Assembly (NCBI GenBank): GCA_964493515.1
Contig: CAZBNJ010000002.1
Span: forward strand, 1 to 64,000
DNA length: 64,000 nt
Direction: 5' to 3'
Origin: CANRIN01 sp964493515
Lineage (GTDB): Bacteria > Bacillota > Clostridia > Oscillospirales > JAAYOS01
A program made the translations under genes and the position numbers. This document shows, piece after piece, positions 1 to 8,219 of the stretch. Below the pieces are notes generated by a model. It was not told the origin of the DNA, did not search any database, and saw only the letters and a program-made list of their open reading frames with translations. Every line of letters starts with the position of its first letter. Within the stretch, counting starts at the first letter, position 1.

Positions 1-61
1 GATCGAACCCTCGAACCTCACGGATGCGAACCGTGCGCTCTCCCAGCTGAGCTACAGGCCC
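1..61 (-). tRNA. tRNA-Ala(CGC), 3' end cut off by the window edge
   Basis: Reading the minus strand from position 61, a 7-base acceptor strand (GGGCCTG) is followed by the D arm (GCTC ... GAGC) and an anticodon stem CACGG/CCGTG around the loop TTCGCAT. That loop gives anticodon CGC, which reads the alanine codon GCG. The T loop (GGTTCGATC) begins before the window stops, so about 15 bases, including the 3' acceptor strand, lie outside. A CGC tRNA-Ala suits a GC-rich genome that uses GCG often. The fold and anticodon are directly visible; only the missing 3' end is inferred. Confidence 0.93.
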
Positions 62-180
62 ATATTAGGTTGTCCTGTCACGGACTATCGCCGCAACACT
101 GGTTATTGTACCACAACAGGTTGGATTTGTAAAGCACATTTACAAAAATTTTTGCCGCCGCCGGAAATCCCACGCGACAA

Positions 181-215
181 CAAAAACGCCGCAGCGGACC
201 TGACCGCCGCGGCGT
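181..215 (-). terminator. Rho-independent terminator of the peroxiredoxin-like gene
   Basis: On the minus strand a 12-base stem (ACGCCGCGGCGG pairing with CCGCTGCGGCGT, one G-T pair) closes a 6-base loop and is followed by five Ts. It starts 15 bases after the stop codon of the gene at 231-773. Between it and the tRNA (62-180) I see no further gene. Confidence 0.88.
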
Positions 216-230
216 CGATGCGTTTTTTGT

Positions 231-773
231 TTACTTCAGCAGCTCGGCAAGCTCGTCGGTCGACGGCGAGTCGCCGACCCAACTGCCATAGTGCGAGTGG
301 GTGACGGTCAGGTCAGGGGTGACGACGAAGCAGGCGGGAAGCTGCTGCTCGTTGCCCTCGTACTTTCCGTGCGAAAACCCGCTGTTCTTCATCGCCTCGA
401 ATCGCGCGACAACGGCGGGGTCGTTTATGTCCGGACGCTCGGTCATCGAGCCTATCTCAAACTGCTTGTACAGCTCCTGCTCGGGGTCGCAGATAATGTC
501 AAACGGCAGTTCGCCCGGCTTTACCTGCTCGTGTATCGTCTCGGGCACCGACTGAAGCACGACGAACATCTTGCCGCCGGTAGCCGCAATCTTCGCGTGC
601 TCCTTTGCGAAGTTGTGGATGTCCATCTGACAGAGGGTGCAGCCGTAGTAGCGCAGGAACACCAGCGCGGTCTTGCCGGCGGCACTCACCGCGTCGGACA
701 GCTTCATGCCGCTCGTGTAGGCGGTGTTGAAGGTGAAATCGGGCATCTTTGAACCGACGGTTATCTTAGCCAT
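231..773 (-). CDS. Peroxiredoxin-like AhpC/TSA-family protein
   Basis: The 180-residue product has a thioredoxin-like fold typical of the AhpC/TSA and Prx-like2 families. After an N-terminal segment of the type KMPDFTF comes FLRYYGCTLCQ, placing a CxxC pair at C45 and C48 where such proteins carry the peroxidatic or redox-active cysteine. It probably reduces peroxides or acts as a thiol oxidoreductase in the cytoplasm; no signal peptide is seen. The start at 773 is chosen because GGGAGG lies 8 bases upstream; an upstream in-frame start at 803 has no such site. It has its own promoter and terminator, so it is monocistronic. Substrate and electron donor cannot be read from the sequence. Confidence 0.85.
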   Translation of the reverse strand: MAKITVGSKMPDFTFNTAYTSGMKLSDAVSAAGKTALVFLRYYGCTLCQMDIHNFAKEHAKIAATGGKMFVVLQSVPETIHEQVKPGELPFDIICDPEQELYKQFEIGSMTERPDINDPAVVARFEAMKNSGFSHGKYEGNEQQLPACFVVTPDLTVTHSHYGSWVGDSPSTDELAELLK

Positions 774-809
774 TTTATTTTCCTCCCAAAAGAAATTTTG
801 CACACATCC

Positions 810-838
810 ATTCTACCACGTCCGAGCGATCTGCGCAA
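810..838 (-). promoter_or_regulatory. SigA-type promoter of the peroxiredoxin-like gene
   Basis: The minus strand carries TTGCGC, 17 bases, then TAGAAT, about 30 bases before the Shine-Dalgarno of the gene at 231-773. It lies just past the comF stop codon, so it may fire independently of read-through from recD2-comF. Confidence 0.55.
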
Positions 839-842
839 GATT

Positions 843-1508
843 CTACTCCATTACCTTTGCCGTTCGTGCGAGCGACGCGCCGATGACCGACTCCGCGCCC
901 GCTTTGACGAGCGTCCGGGCGCACTCACGCATGGTTGTTCCGCTGGTGTGAATGTCGTCTATCAGCAGCACGCGCTTGCCCGCGACCAGCTCGGGCGCGA
1001 TCACGCGGTATACACCGCTCACGTTCTGCTCGCGTTCCTTTCGGCTCTTCAGACCGGAGTTTGCCGGCGTGTCGCGAATCTTTTCGAGCGTGCTAACCGG
1101 AGCGTCGCTTAGCGCGAGAGCACACGCGGCGGCAAGCAGCATCGCCTGGTCGTAACCGCGTTCGCTCTTGCGCGCGCGGCTGACCGGCGCCCATGTGATG
1201 ATGTCGTATTCGCCGTCAAAGCGTCGCTTTATCTCGTCGGCGAGCATCCTGCCAAACGGCGTGGCGTAGTCCATCTTGCCGCCGAACTTGTAGCGGTGGA
1301 GCGCGTCGCGCACGTCGTCACGATAGACGAGCGGCGCGCAGACCCGACCAAGCTCGCCGCTCGGCGGTATCAGCTCCTCGTTGTACGGAAGGTCGCGCCG
1401 ACACTTGCGGCATATGCGGTCGCCGCGTTCATAGCGTTCGAGCGGACGCTCGCAAAAGACACAGCGCGGCGGGAAGAACAGGTCGGCTATCGTGCTGAAT
1501 ATTCCCAT
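843..1508 (-). CDS. comF: ComF-family amidophosphoribosyltransferase-like protein
   Basis: This 221-residue protein matches the ComFC family, which supports DNA uptake in competent bacteria and is also found in non-competent ones. Four cysteines at residues 16, 19, 33 and 36 form an N-terminal zinc finger. A type I phosphoribosyltransferase fold follows, with the PRPP-binding loop VLLIDDIHTSGTT near residues 178-190. It lies 15 bases downstream of recD2 in the same direction, so the two DNA-processing genes are probably cotranscribed. The usual helicase partner ComFA is not in the window; RecD2 takes its place as neighbour. The true reaction of ComF proteins is not settled. Confidence 0.93.
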   Translation of the reverse strand: MGIFSTIADLFFPPRCVFCERPLERYERGDRICRKCRRDLPYNEELIPPSGELGRVCAPLVYRDDVRDALHRYKFGGKMDYATPFGRMLADEIKRRFDGEYDIITWAPVSRARKSERGYDQAMLLAAACALALSDAPVSTLEKIRDTPANSGLKSRKEREQNVSGVYRVIAPELVAGKRVLLIDDIHTSGTTMRECARTLVKAGAESVIGASLARTAKVME

Positions 1509-1523
1509 AATATCCCTCTGTCT

Positions 1524-3776
1524 TTATCGGTCGGAAAGGCGATACCTAAGCCCGCTGTAACGACGGGTGCGGCGATTTGTCGACACCATCTGCGCCACCG
1601 TCTGGCGTGAGCCGACGATGACCAGAAGCGACTGCGCTCGGGTCAGCGCGGTGTAGAACACCTGGCGGGTGAGCAGCCTCGGCGACGCGTCGGACGCGAC
1701 GAGCACCACCGCCGGATACTCGCTGCCCTGCGACTTGTGCACCGTCATGGCATAGGCGAGCTCCAGCTGATCGAGCAGCTCAAACGGATAGACGACGTAG
1801 CGGTCGTCGTAGCGCACCGCAATCGTCTCCGCGCGCGTGTTTATCTCGTCGATACGGCCGATGTCGCCGTTGAACACGCCCATCCCCGTCTCGGATGTGG
1901 TCGTGGAGCGCCATTGTAGGTCGTAGTTGTTTTTGATGTGCATCACACGGTCACCCTCGCGAAAGACGAACTCACCGTTCTTTCGCTCCGCCTTCTGCTC
2001 GGAGGGCGGATTTATCGCCGCCTGGAGCATGCGATTGAGCGACGCCGTGCCTGCGGGGCCGCGTCGGGTGGGGGAGAGCACCTGGATGCGATCCGGCTCA
2101 AAGCCCATCTTCGCGAGCCGCCGTATGCACAGGTCGACCACCGTGTCCGCCGTGTCGGTCGGCTCCGCGCGTTGGATGAAGTACATGTCGCCGTCCTTGT
2201 GGCGCAGCTCGGGCAGCTCGCCGCGATTTACCGAGTGTGCCGCGAGCACGATGTTCGAGCTCTGCGCCTGTCGGAAGATGTCCACCAGCCGGACGGTCGC
2301 CACCGTGCCGCTCTGCAGCAGGTCGGCAAGCACGCTGCCCGGACCGACGCTCGGCAGCTGGTCGGGGTCGCCGACGAGTATCAGCCGCGCGTCCGGCTTC
2401 AGCGCCTCGATAAGCGCCGAGAACAGCGGCAGATCGACCATCGAACATTCGTCGAGTATCACCACGTCGGCGGACAGCGGATCGTCCGCGCCGTGGACGA
2501 AGCTGAAGCCCGCGTCCGCGTCCTCGCCGAAGTCGACCTCCAGCAGTCGATGGACGGTCACCGCGTCGCGGCCGGTGAGCTCGCTCAGGCGCTTTGCCGC
2601 GCGTCCGGTCGGACTTGCGAGCCGTGTGTCGAGACCCATGCGGTCGAACACCTCGAGCATACCGCGCACCGTCGTGGATTTTCCGGTGCCCGGGCCGCCG
2701 GTCAGCAGCATCACCCGCGAGCTTGCGGCAACGCGTATAGCCTCGCTCTGAAGCGGCGCGTATTCAAGCACCTGCTTTGAGCTGATGTCGTCTATCATCT
2801 TGTCCAGACCCTTCGGCACCGCAGGCGGGTTGAGCGCCATCAGCCGCAGCCGCGACGCGGTCTCGCACTCCGCGTCGTACAGCCGCCGCAGGTACACCGC
2901 GTCCGTGCCGGCTATCTCCTCGCGCAGCAGGGTCTTTGAGCCGCACAGCCGCTCGATAGCCGCGTCCGCAAGCTCCTCGCTCACCGACAGCAGCTGCGCG
3001 GTGGCGGAGGCGAGCTTGCCGGCGGGGATGAAAACATGGCCGTTCTGCGTGTTGAACTCCAGCTCGTAGATGACACCCGCGTCGATGCGTGACGCGTCCT
3101 CCTCGCCAAAGCCCATGTCGAGCGCCATGCTGTCCGCGAGCGCGAAGTCCACTCCCAGGTCGTCGGAGACGAGTATGTATGGGTTGGTGCGCAGGCAGTC
3201 GCCCGCAAATTCGCCGTAGATGCGGTAGAGCCGCAGCGCGACCTCGGGGCGTATCGAGTAGCTTATCAGCTGCTCCATCAGCCGCCGTATGCCAAGCTGA
3301 CGCTTGAAGGTCTCGCTTATCTTTATCGCTTTCGGCTTGGTCATTCCGGGTATCTCGGCGACCAGCTCTGGGTGATTTTCGAGTATGTCGAATGTCTCGC
3401 GGCCGAATTTCTCCACCAGCCGTTTCGCGCTTATCGGCCCTATGCCTGGCAGGTTGCCGCTTGAGAGATACTGGACTATCGCGACCTCGCTTGCGGGAAG
3501 GGTGCGTTCGGCGCTCGTCGCCTTGAACTGCTCGCCGTAGGACGCGTGGCGCGTCCAGCTTCCCTCCACTCGCAGCTCCTCGCCGACGCCGATGAACGGC
3601 AGGTTTCCGACGACGGTGACCGGAAGGTCCGCACCGTCAACGATGAGACGAAAGACGGCGTAGCCGTTCTTCTCGTTCTGATATACCACGCTTTCGACAA
3701 CGCCGCAAAGCTCGTTCAAACTGTGCAGCTCCTCGTCAAGCTCCGACTCAAACTCGCTGTCAAAGTCGTTTGCCAT
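1524..3776 (-). CDS. recD2: RecD2 family 5'-3' DNA helicase
   Basis: The 750-residue protein is a superfamily 1B helicase that in RecBC-lacking bacteria acts in repair and replication-fork maintenance. In order it has an N-terminal OB-like segment, helix-hairpin-helix-type repeats around residues 100-200 (LPGIGPISAKRLVEKFG), Walker A GGPGTGKST near 357, Walker B VVILDECSMVD near 440 and the C-terminal motif TVHKSQGSEYP near 680. The chosen start at 3776 has AGGAGGTG 6 bases upstream and gives the usual RecD2 N-terminus. The reading frame stays open for 38 more codons upstream, which encode a membrane helix with a second good ribosome site (separate entry). comF follows directly. Confidence 0.95.
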   Translation of the reverse strand: MANDFDSEFESELDEELHSLNELCGVVESVVYQNEKNGYAVFRLIVDGADLPVTVVGNLPFIGVGEELRVEGSWTRHASYGEQFKATSAERTLPASEVAIVQYLSSGNLPGIGPISAKRLVEKFGRETFDILENHPELVAEIPGMTKPKAIKISETFKRQLGIRRLMEQLISYSIRPEVALRLYRIYGEFAGDCLRTNPYILVSDDLGVDFALADSMALDMGFGEEDASRIDAGVIYELEFNTQNGHVFIPAGKLASATAQLLSVSEELADAAIERLCGSKTLLREEIAGTDAVYLRRLYDAECETASRLRLMALNPPAVPKGLDKMIDDISSKQVLEYAPLQSEAIRVAASSRVMLLTGGPGTGKSTTVRGMLEVFDRMGLDTRLASPTGRAAKRLSELTGRDAVTVHRLLEVDFGEDADAGFSFVHGADDPLSADVVILDECSMVDLPLFSALIEALKPDARLILVGDPDQLPSVGPGSVLADLLQSGTVATVRLVDIFRQAQSSNIVLAAHSVNRGELPELRHKDGDMYFIQRAEPTDTADTVVDLCIRRLAKMGFEPDRIQVLSPTRRGPAGTASLNRMLQAAINPPSEQKAERKNGEFVFREGDRVMHIKNNYDLQWRSTTTSETGMGVFNGDIGRIDEINTRAETIAVRYDDRYVVYPFELLDQLELAYAMTVHKSQGSEYPAVVLVASDASPRLLTRQVFYTALTRAQSLLVIVGSRQTVAQMVSTNRRTRRYSGLRYRLSDR

Positions 3777-3890
3777 CCGTCTCACCTCCTTCGTTTTTCC
3801 GACACCGATTCCCGCGCCGAGTGCGAGCAGAATGAACACTATTATTCCAAACGCCGCAGCCCCCGCGATAAACGTCTCGCACCAAACCAT
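3777..3890 (-). other. In-frame membrane-anchor extension upstream of recD2
   Basis: From an ATG at 3890 there are 38 codons with no stop before the recD2 start. They encode a short polar start, a strongly hydrophobic run (AFGIIVFILLALGAGIGVG) and a basic end (KTKEVRR), the pattern of one membrane-spanning helix. GGAGG lies 8 bases before this ATG. Translation from here would give a membrane-tethered RecD2 of 788 residues. Alternatively this is a small membrane protein gene that has lost its stop codon, or a sequencing error has removed one. Both ribosome sites are directly visible; use of the upstream one is inference. Confidence 0.45.
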
Positions 3891-3943
3891 ATGCCGCACC
3901 TCCGCTCATATAGGGCAGTATATGCGGCGTTTTGTGGCGCGGT

Positions 3944-4411
3944 TCAGCCGAATATCGCGCTCATACCGTAGGTTATCACGCTCATTATCAAGCCCGCGAC
4001 GAGCACGCCGAGCGCTATCGCCGGCATCGCCCGCTTCAGCCGAAGGTCCATTATCGCGGCGACAAGAGCGCCGGTCCACGCGCCGGTTCCGGGAAGGGGA
4101 ACCGCGACGAGCAGGAACAGTCCAAACCACATCAGGCTGTGCGACAGCACCCTGTTCGCTCCGCCGCGGGCCTTCTGCTCCAAGCGATAGACCAGATTTC
4201 CAAACCGCCCTCTGTCCTTCAGCCAGTCGAAAATTTTCCGTATAAAGAGGATGATAAACGGCGCGGGCAGCAGATTCCCGATCACCGACACGGCCATCAC
4301 CTGCCACCAGGGCAGATCGAACGCGAACCCGTAGGGTATCGCGCCTCGCAGCTCTACGATGGGCAGCATGGATATGCCGAATGTCGCGAGAAGGTGCCAG
4401 AAGTTTGCCAT
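3944..4411 (-). CDS. Small multidrug export-type membrane protein (COG2426 family)
   Basis: This 155-residue protein has about four membrane segments and matches the Sm_multidrug_ex family by its N-terminus (MLPIVELRGAIPYGFA) and the later PLPGTGAWTGAL motif. Family members are annotated as putative exporters, but no substrate has been established, so transport is only a family-level guess. GGAGG stands five bases before the ATG. The gene lies between the split chromate transporter upstream (19-base gap) and recD2 downstream, all on the minus strand, so it is probably the third gene of that transcript. Confidence 0.87.
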   Translation of the reverse strand: MANFWHLLATFGISMLPIVELRGAIPYGFAFDLPWWQVMAVSVIGNLLPAPFIILFIRKIFDWLKDRGRFGNLVYRLEQKARGGANRVLSHSLMWFGLFLLVAVPLPGTGAWTGALVAAIMDLRLKRAMPAIALGVLVAGLIMSVITYGMSAIFG

Positions 4412-4430
4412 TTTTCCTCCAAAAAGCGTT

Positions 4431-5012
4431 TTACATCTTGAATATTATGCCCACAACCGCGCCGAGTACGATGTAGGCGATGGGGTGTATCTTTTTCCAG
4501 AACCTGCCGGCAAGGAACACGACGAGCGCCAGTATCAGCTTGGGCAGGTCGAACATTCCGAGAAAGCTGGAGAACGCGGGCGCGGCGGTGAACGTGCCGA
4601 GATTTATTATCGACGCGGTGAACACCTGCCACGCAGCCGACGCGATGAGCGCCGCGACCGCGGGCCGCAGGGTGTAGAACGATCCGTTCACAAAGCGGTT
4701 TTTCGCGAATTTCTGCAAGAACTTCGCGACTATCATTATCACGATTATCGACGGCGTTACCAGCGCGAGCGTGGCGAGTATCGCTCCGGGTACACCCGCC
4801 GCGTTGTAGCCGGCGTAGGTCGCGATATTCACGCCTATCGGGCCGGGGGTGGACTCGCCGACCGCTATCATGTCGGGTATGACCGCGACATCCAGCCAGT
4901 CGTAGCGCTCGGCAATGTCGTAGATGAACGGGACGGTCGCAAGTCCGCCGCCGATGGCGAACAGTCCGGTCTTGAAGAATTCCCAGATGAGGTGAAGAAG
5001 AGTGATAAGCAT
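4431..5012 (-). CDS. Chromate transporter family protein, second half
   Basis: At 193 residues this is one half-size unit of the CHR (ChrA) family. It shows the signature GLFAIGGGLATVPFI near the N-terminus and VGESTPGPIGVNIATYAGY further on. Short-chain CHR proteins work as pairs of opposite membrane orientation, and this gene starts inside the stop codon of its partner (TAATG, one shared base), which favours balanced production. In studied CHR pairs the substrate is chromate driven out of the cell, but in Clostridia the natural substrate is unclear. It ends 19 bases before the small exporter gene. Confidence 0.92.
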   Translation of the reverse strand: MLITLLHLIWEFFKTGLFAIGGGLATVPFIYDIAERYDWLDVAVIPDMIAVGESTPGPIGVNIATYAGYNAAGVPGAILATLALVTPSIIVIMIVAKFLQKFAKNRFVNGSFYTLRPAVAALIASAAWQVFTASIINLGTFTAAPAFSSFLGMFDLPKLILALVVFLAGRFWKKIHPIAYIVLGAVVGIIFKM

Positions 5013-5575
5013 TACTTCTGCGCCCCCTTCTTCGAGGCTCTGCCCTTTATCGCCTCAATGACGATGCCGAGCGCTATCGCGCACGCGACAACGATTATCG
5101 GGCTTATCGGCAGCACGAGCAGCAGCGCGAGCGTGACGACGAACACGACTAAGCCGACCCAGTCCTTGACGCCCGCCTTGGTCATCTTTATCACCGCCTG
5201 AGCGATGAGCGCGCACACCACCGCGCGGATGCCGCCGAGCGCGTGGATGACATACTCGTTTTCAAAGAAGTTGGATATCAGCGCGGCGATGAGCGTTATC
5301 AGCACCACCGACGGCGAGATGACGCCGAGCGTCGCGATGATGCCGCCGGGCACTCCGTACAGCTTCTGCCCGATGAAGGTCGCGACGTTGACCGCGATAA
5401 CGCCGGGCGTGCACTGACCGACGGCGTAGTAGTCCATCAGCTCCTCTTCGGTCACCCAGCCGTGTTTTTCCACAACCTCGCGCTGAAGCAGGGGCAGCAT
5501 GGCGTATCCTCCGCCAAAGGTAAAGCCGCCTATTCGCGCGAAAGTGAGAAAGAGACGCAGGTAGTTCTTCAGCAT
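5012..5575 (-). CDS. Chromate transporter family protein, first half
   Basis: This 187-residue half-size CHR protein carries the family motif RIGGFTFGGGYAMLPLL near residue 15 and VGQCTPGVIAVNVATFIG around residue 60, followed by four or five hydrophobic stretches. Two adjacent ATG codons are possible starts, at 5578 and 5575; the second is preferred because AAGGGGG then sits 6 bases away. With its overlapping partner at 4431-5012 it should form a two-subunit transporter in the membrane. A promoter lies just upstream, diverging from xylB. Confidence 0.92.
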   Translation of the reverse strand: MLKNYLRLFLTFARIGGFTFGGGYAMLPLLQREVVEKHGWVTEEELMDYYAVGQCTPGVIAVNVATFIGQKLYGVPGGIIATLGVISPSVVLITLIAALISNFFENEYVIHALGGIRAVVCALIAQAVIKMTKAGVKDWVGLVVFVVTLALLLVLPISPIIVVACAIALGIVIEAIKGRASKKGAQK

Positions 5576-5612
5576 CATTATCCCCCTTGAAGTAAGAACT
5601 CGTACATATAAA

Positions 5613-5641
5613 ATACTAACACGCCGCCGCGCCGAAAGCAA
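5613..5641 (-). promoter_or_regulatory. Promoter of the chromate transporter operon
   Basis: The minus strand has TTGCTT, 17 bases, then TAGTAT, ending about 38 bases before the chosen start codon. It diverges from the xylB promoter with about 22 bases between the two -35 boxes. Confidence 0.55.
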
Positions 5642-5663
5642 GTAAAAAAACGGTAAACTCGCC

Positions 5664-5690
5664 TTGACAACCCGTCCGATTTGGTTTAAT
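5664..5690 (+). promoter_or_regulatory. Probable xylB promoter
   Basis: A perfect TTGACA is followed by TTTAAT after 15 bases, a short spacer; a weaker TAATCT gives 17. The ATG of xylB follows about 40 bases later. Confidence 0.5.
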
Positions 5691-5729
5691 CTGGGGATGG
5701 CAGACAAGCCATGAGCGGGAGGGGAAAAT

Positions 5730-7259
5730 ATGAGCTGTTTTCTCGGCATTGACCTTGGCACGAGTGGACTTAAAAGCGTGCTCATCGACGAAAAGGGCGC
5801 GGTCCTCGCGTCGGCGACGGTGGAGTATCCGCTCTATCAGCCGCAGAACGGATGGGCAGAGCAGGACGCGGACGACTGGATAGCGGCGGCGAAGGCCTCG
5901 ATACACACCGTTCTCGGCGACGCGGGAATGTCCGCCGAGTCGGTCGCGTGCGTGGGTCTTACCGGTCAGATGCACGGACTTGTGCTGCTCGACGAGCGTG
6001 ACCGTCCGATACGCCGCGCGATACTCTGGTGCGACGGTCGCAGCGCCGCCGAGTGCGACGAGATGACCGCTCGCGCGGGAGGTCGGGACAAGCTCATCGC
6101 GCACTGCGCGAATCCGGCGATAGCGGGATTTACCGCGTCAAAGACGCTGTGGGTGCGGAACAACGAGCCTGAAAACTGGTCGAAAGCGCGCAAAATGCTG
6201 CTTCCGAAGGACTATCTGCGCTTCCGCATGACCGGAGAGTACGCGTCGGACGCGTCGGACGCGAGCGGGATGCAGCTTTACGACGTGGCGCATCGCCGCT
6301 GGTCGGACGAGTTGCTCGCCGCGTTTGAGATAGACAGGTCGATGCTTCCTGACGTGTTTGAGAGTCCGGAGGTATGCGGTAGAATAACGGCGAGCGCCGC
6401 GGCGGAGTTCGGGCTTCGCGCCGGAACGCCGGTGGTGGCTGGAGCGGGGGACAACGCAGCGTCCGCCGTGGGAATGGGCGCCGTCCGCGAGGGCGAGGCG
6501 TTCGTGTCGATAGGCAGCTCGGGCGTGGTGTACGCCCACAGCAAACTGCCTGCGCTCGATCCGCTCGGACGCGCGCACACGTTTTGCAGCTCGGTGCCCG
6601 GAGAGTGGCACATGATGGGAGTGACACAGGGCGCGGGACTGTCGCTGAAGTGGTTCAAGGACACGCTGTGCGGCGGACTTGTCGCCGAGGCAAAGACCTC
6701 GGGGAGGAGCGTCTACGCGATGCTCGACGAACTCGCCGCCGCGTCGCCGATAGGCTCCAACCGCCTGATATTCCTGCCCTACCTGATGGGCGAGCGTACG
6801 CCGCACCTCGATCCGCTGGCGCGCGGCGCGTTTGTCGGACTGTCCGCGTCGCACACGCTCGGCGATATGGCGCGCGCGGTGATGGAGGGCGTCGCTTTCT
6901 CGCTTGCCGACTGCCTCGGGGTGCTCGGCGAGGCGGGAGTGCGTCCGAAGTCGCTGGTCGCGGTCGGAGGAGGCGGAACGAGCGCGCTCTGGCGCGAAAT
7001 AATATGCAATGTGCTGAATACCGAGGTAGAGCTGTCGCCGACCGCCGCCGAGGGTGCGGCATATGGGGCGGCAGTCCTTGCGGCAGTAGGCGGCGGAGCG
7101 TTCGGAAGCGTTGTCGAAGCCTGCTCGGCGCTGACCGATCGCTCGCCGGAGTGCAGCCCCGAAACCGACCGCGCCGCAAGGTATGCGGAGGTGTACGGGA
7201 TATACCGCGCACTCTATCCGGCAATGCGTGAAAATCTTCACAAACTTGCCGAAATTTAG
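5730..7259 (+). CDS. xylB: Xylulokinase
   Basis: The 509-residue protein belongs to the FGGY carbohydrate kinases and matches xylulokinases end to end: IDLGTSGLKSVLID at the N-terminus for ATP binding, GLTGQMHGLVLLD near residue 75, ILWCDGR near 95 and the GGGGTSALWREI segment near residue 415. It phosphorylates D-xylulose to xylulose 5-phosphate using ATP in the cytoplasm. GGGAGGGG precedes the ATG by 5 bases. The next genes encode the two transketolase subunits that use its product, so the segment is a pentose-use block. No xylose isomerase, transporter or regulator is present, so xylulose itself or another pentose source must be supplied from elsewhere. Confidence 0.95.
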   Translation: MSCFLGIDLGTSGLKSVLIDEKGAVLASATVEYPLYQPQNGWAEQDADDWIAAAKASIHTVLGDAGMSAESVACVGLTGQMHGLVLLDERDRPIRRAILWCDGRSAAECDEMTARAGGRDKLIAHCANPAIAGFTASKTLWVRNNEPENWSKARKMLLPKDYLRFRMTGEYASDASDASGMQLYDVAHRRWSDELLAAFEIDRSMLPDVFESPEVCGRITASAAAEFGLRAGTPVVAGAGDNAASAVGMGAVREGEAFVSIGSSGVVYAHSKLPALDPLGRAHTFCSSVPGEWHMMGVTQGAGLSLKWFKDTLCGGLVAEAKTSGRSVYAMLDELAAASPIGSNRLIFLPYLMGERTPHLDPLARGAFVGLSASHTLGDMARAVMEGVAFSLADCLGVLGEAGVRPKSLVAVGGGGTSALWREIICNVLNTEVELSPTAAEGAAYGAAVLAAVGGGAFGSVVEACSALTDRSPECSPETDRAARYAEVYGIYRALYPAMRENLHKLAEI

Positions 7260-7286
7260 AAGTTTCTACAAAATTTGTTCTCGCTC

Positions 7287-7315
7287 TTGAAAATCGCGCG
7301 CTTTCAACATATAAT
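7287..7315 (+). promoter_or_regulatory. Transketolase promoter with an operator-like inverted repeat
   Basis: TTGAAA (7287-7292), 17 bases, then a consensus TATAAT (7310-7315). The -35 hexamer is also the left arm of an inverted repeat whose right arm, TTTCAA, lies at 7302-7307 between the two boxes. A protein bound there would cover the promoter. Leader to the start codon is about 45 bases. Confidence 0.75.
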
Positions 7316-7366
7316 ATAAGTTGTGCCGATTTGCATCGGTTTATTGCGGTAGAAGGGATGTGTTTT

Positions 7367-8218
7367 ATGAACGCGGCGGAAAAGCAGCGTCTCGAGGCGA
7401 TCGCCTGCCGGATACGGATGGGCGTGATAGAGAGCACATACGCGGCAAAGTGCGGGCACCCCGGCGGAAGCCTGTCGTCAGCCGACCTTATGACCTATCT
7501 GTACTTCTGCGAGATGGACGTTCGACCGAACGAGCCGGAGTGGTCGGAGCGCGACCGTTTCGTGCTGTCAAAGGGACACGCCGCTCCGGTGCTGTACGCG
7601 GCACTGGCGGAGCGCGGATTCTTCCCGCACGAGGACCTGAAGTCGCTGCGCCGGATAGGCAGCCACCTTCAGGGACATCCGGCGCTCGGCAAGACCCCGG
7701 GCGTGGATATGTCCACCGGAAGCCTCGGACAGGGCGTTTCGGCGGCGGTGGGAATGGCGCTCGGCGGCAAGCTCGGACACCGCGACTTCCGCGTCTACAC
7801 GCTGCTTGGCGACGGCGAGATAGCCGAGGGCCAGTGCTGGGAGGCGATGATGAGCGCCGCGCACTACAAGCTGGACAATCTGGTCGTTATCGTCGACTTC
7901 AACGGATTGCAGATAGACGGACGGGTCACCGACGTCATGAACTCGCAGCCGCTTGACGAGAAGATGCGCGCGTTCGGTCTGTTCACACAGGTGATAGACG
8001 GACACGATTTTGGTGCGATAGAGAACGCTCTGGAGCGGGCAAAACTCGAGAAGAGCCGCCCGAGCGGGATAATAATGAACACGGTCAAGGGCCGCGGCGT
8101 GAGCTTCATGGAGGACAAGGCGGAGTGGCACGGCAAGGCGACCGGCACCGAGGACTATGAACGGGCGATGAGCGAGCTTCGCGCTAAGCTGAGCCTGATA
8201 AACGGGGGGGTGCGCTGA
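7367..8218 (+). CDS. Transketolase, N-terminal (thiamine diphosphate-binding) subunit
   Basis: The 283-residue protein is the N-terminal half of transketolase, as found in split form in many Clostridia and archaea. It shows KCGHPGGSLSSADLMTYLY near residue 25, LSKGHAAPVLYAAL near 70, and the cofactor motif beginning GDGEIAEGQCWEA and ending IVDFN, spaced by about 30 residues. With the C-terminal subunit encoded two bases downstream it moves two-carbon units between sugar phosphates in the non-oxidative pentose phosphate pathway. The start at 7367 has AGAAGGG suitably placed; two earlier in-frame starts lack a site. Confidence 0.94.
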   Translation: MNAAEKQRLEAIACRIRMGVIESTYAAKCGHPGGSLSSADLMTYLYFCEMDVRPNEPEWSERDRFVLSKGHAAPVLYAALAERGFFPHEDLKSLRRIGSHLQGHPALGKTPGVDMSTGSLGQGVSAAVGMALGGKLGHRDFRVYTLLGDGEIAEGQCWEAMMSAAHYKLDNLVVIVDFNGLQIDGRVTDVMNSQPLDEKMRAFGLFTQVIDGHDFGAIENALERAKLEKSRPSGIIMNTVKGRGVSFMEDKAEWHGKATGTEDYERAMSELRAKLSLINGGVR

Positions 8219-8219
8219 A

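Noticed and set aside
5012..5785. Longer start of the first chromate transporter gene at 5785
   Set aside because: It would overlap the xylB start and its promoter, has no ribosome site, and adds residues not found in the family.
7287..7307. Classical catabolite-responsive element in the transketolase promoter
   Set aside because: Arms and spacing do not fit the consensus closely enough; it is reported only as an operator-like repeat.
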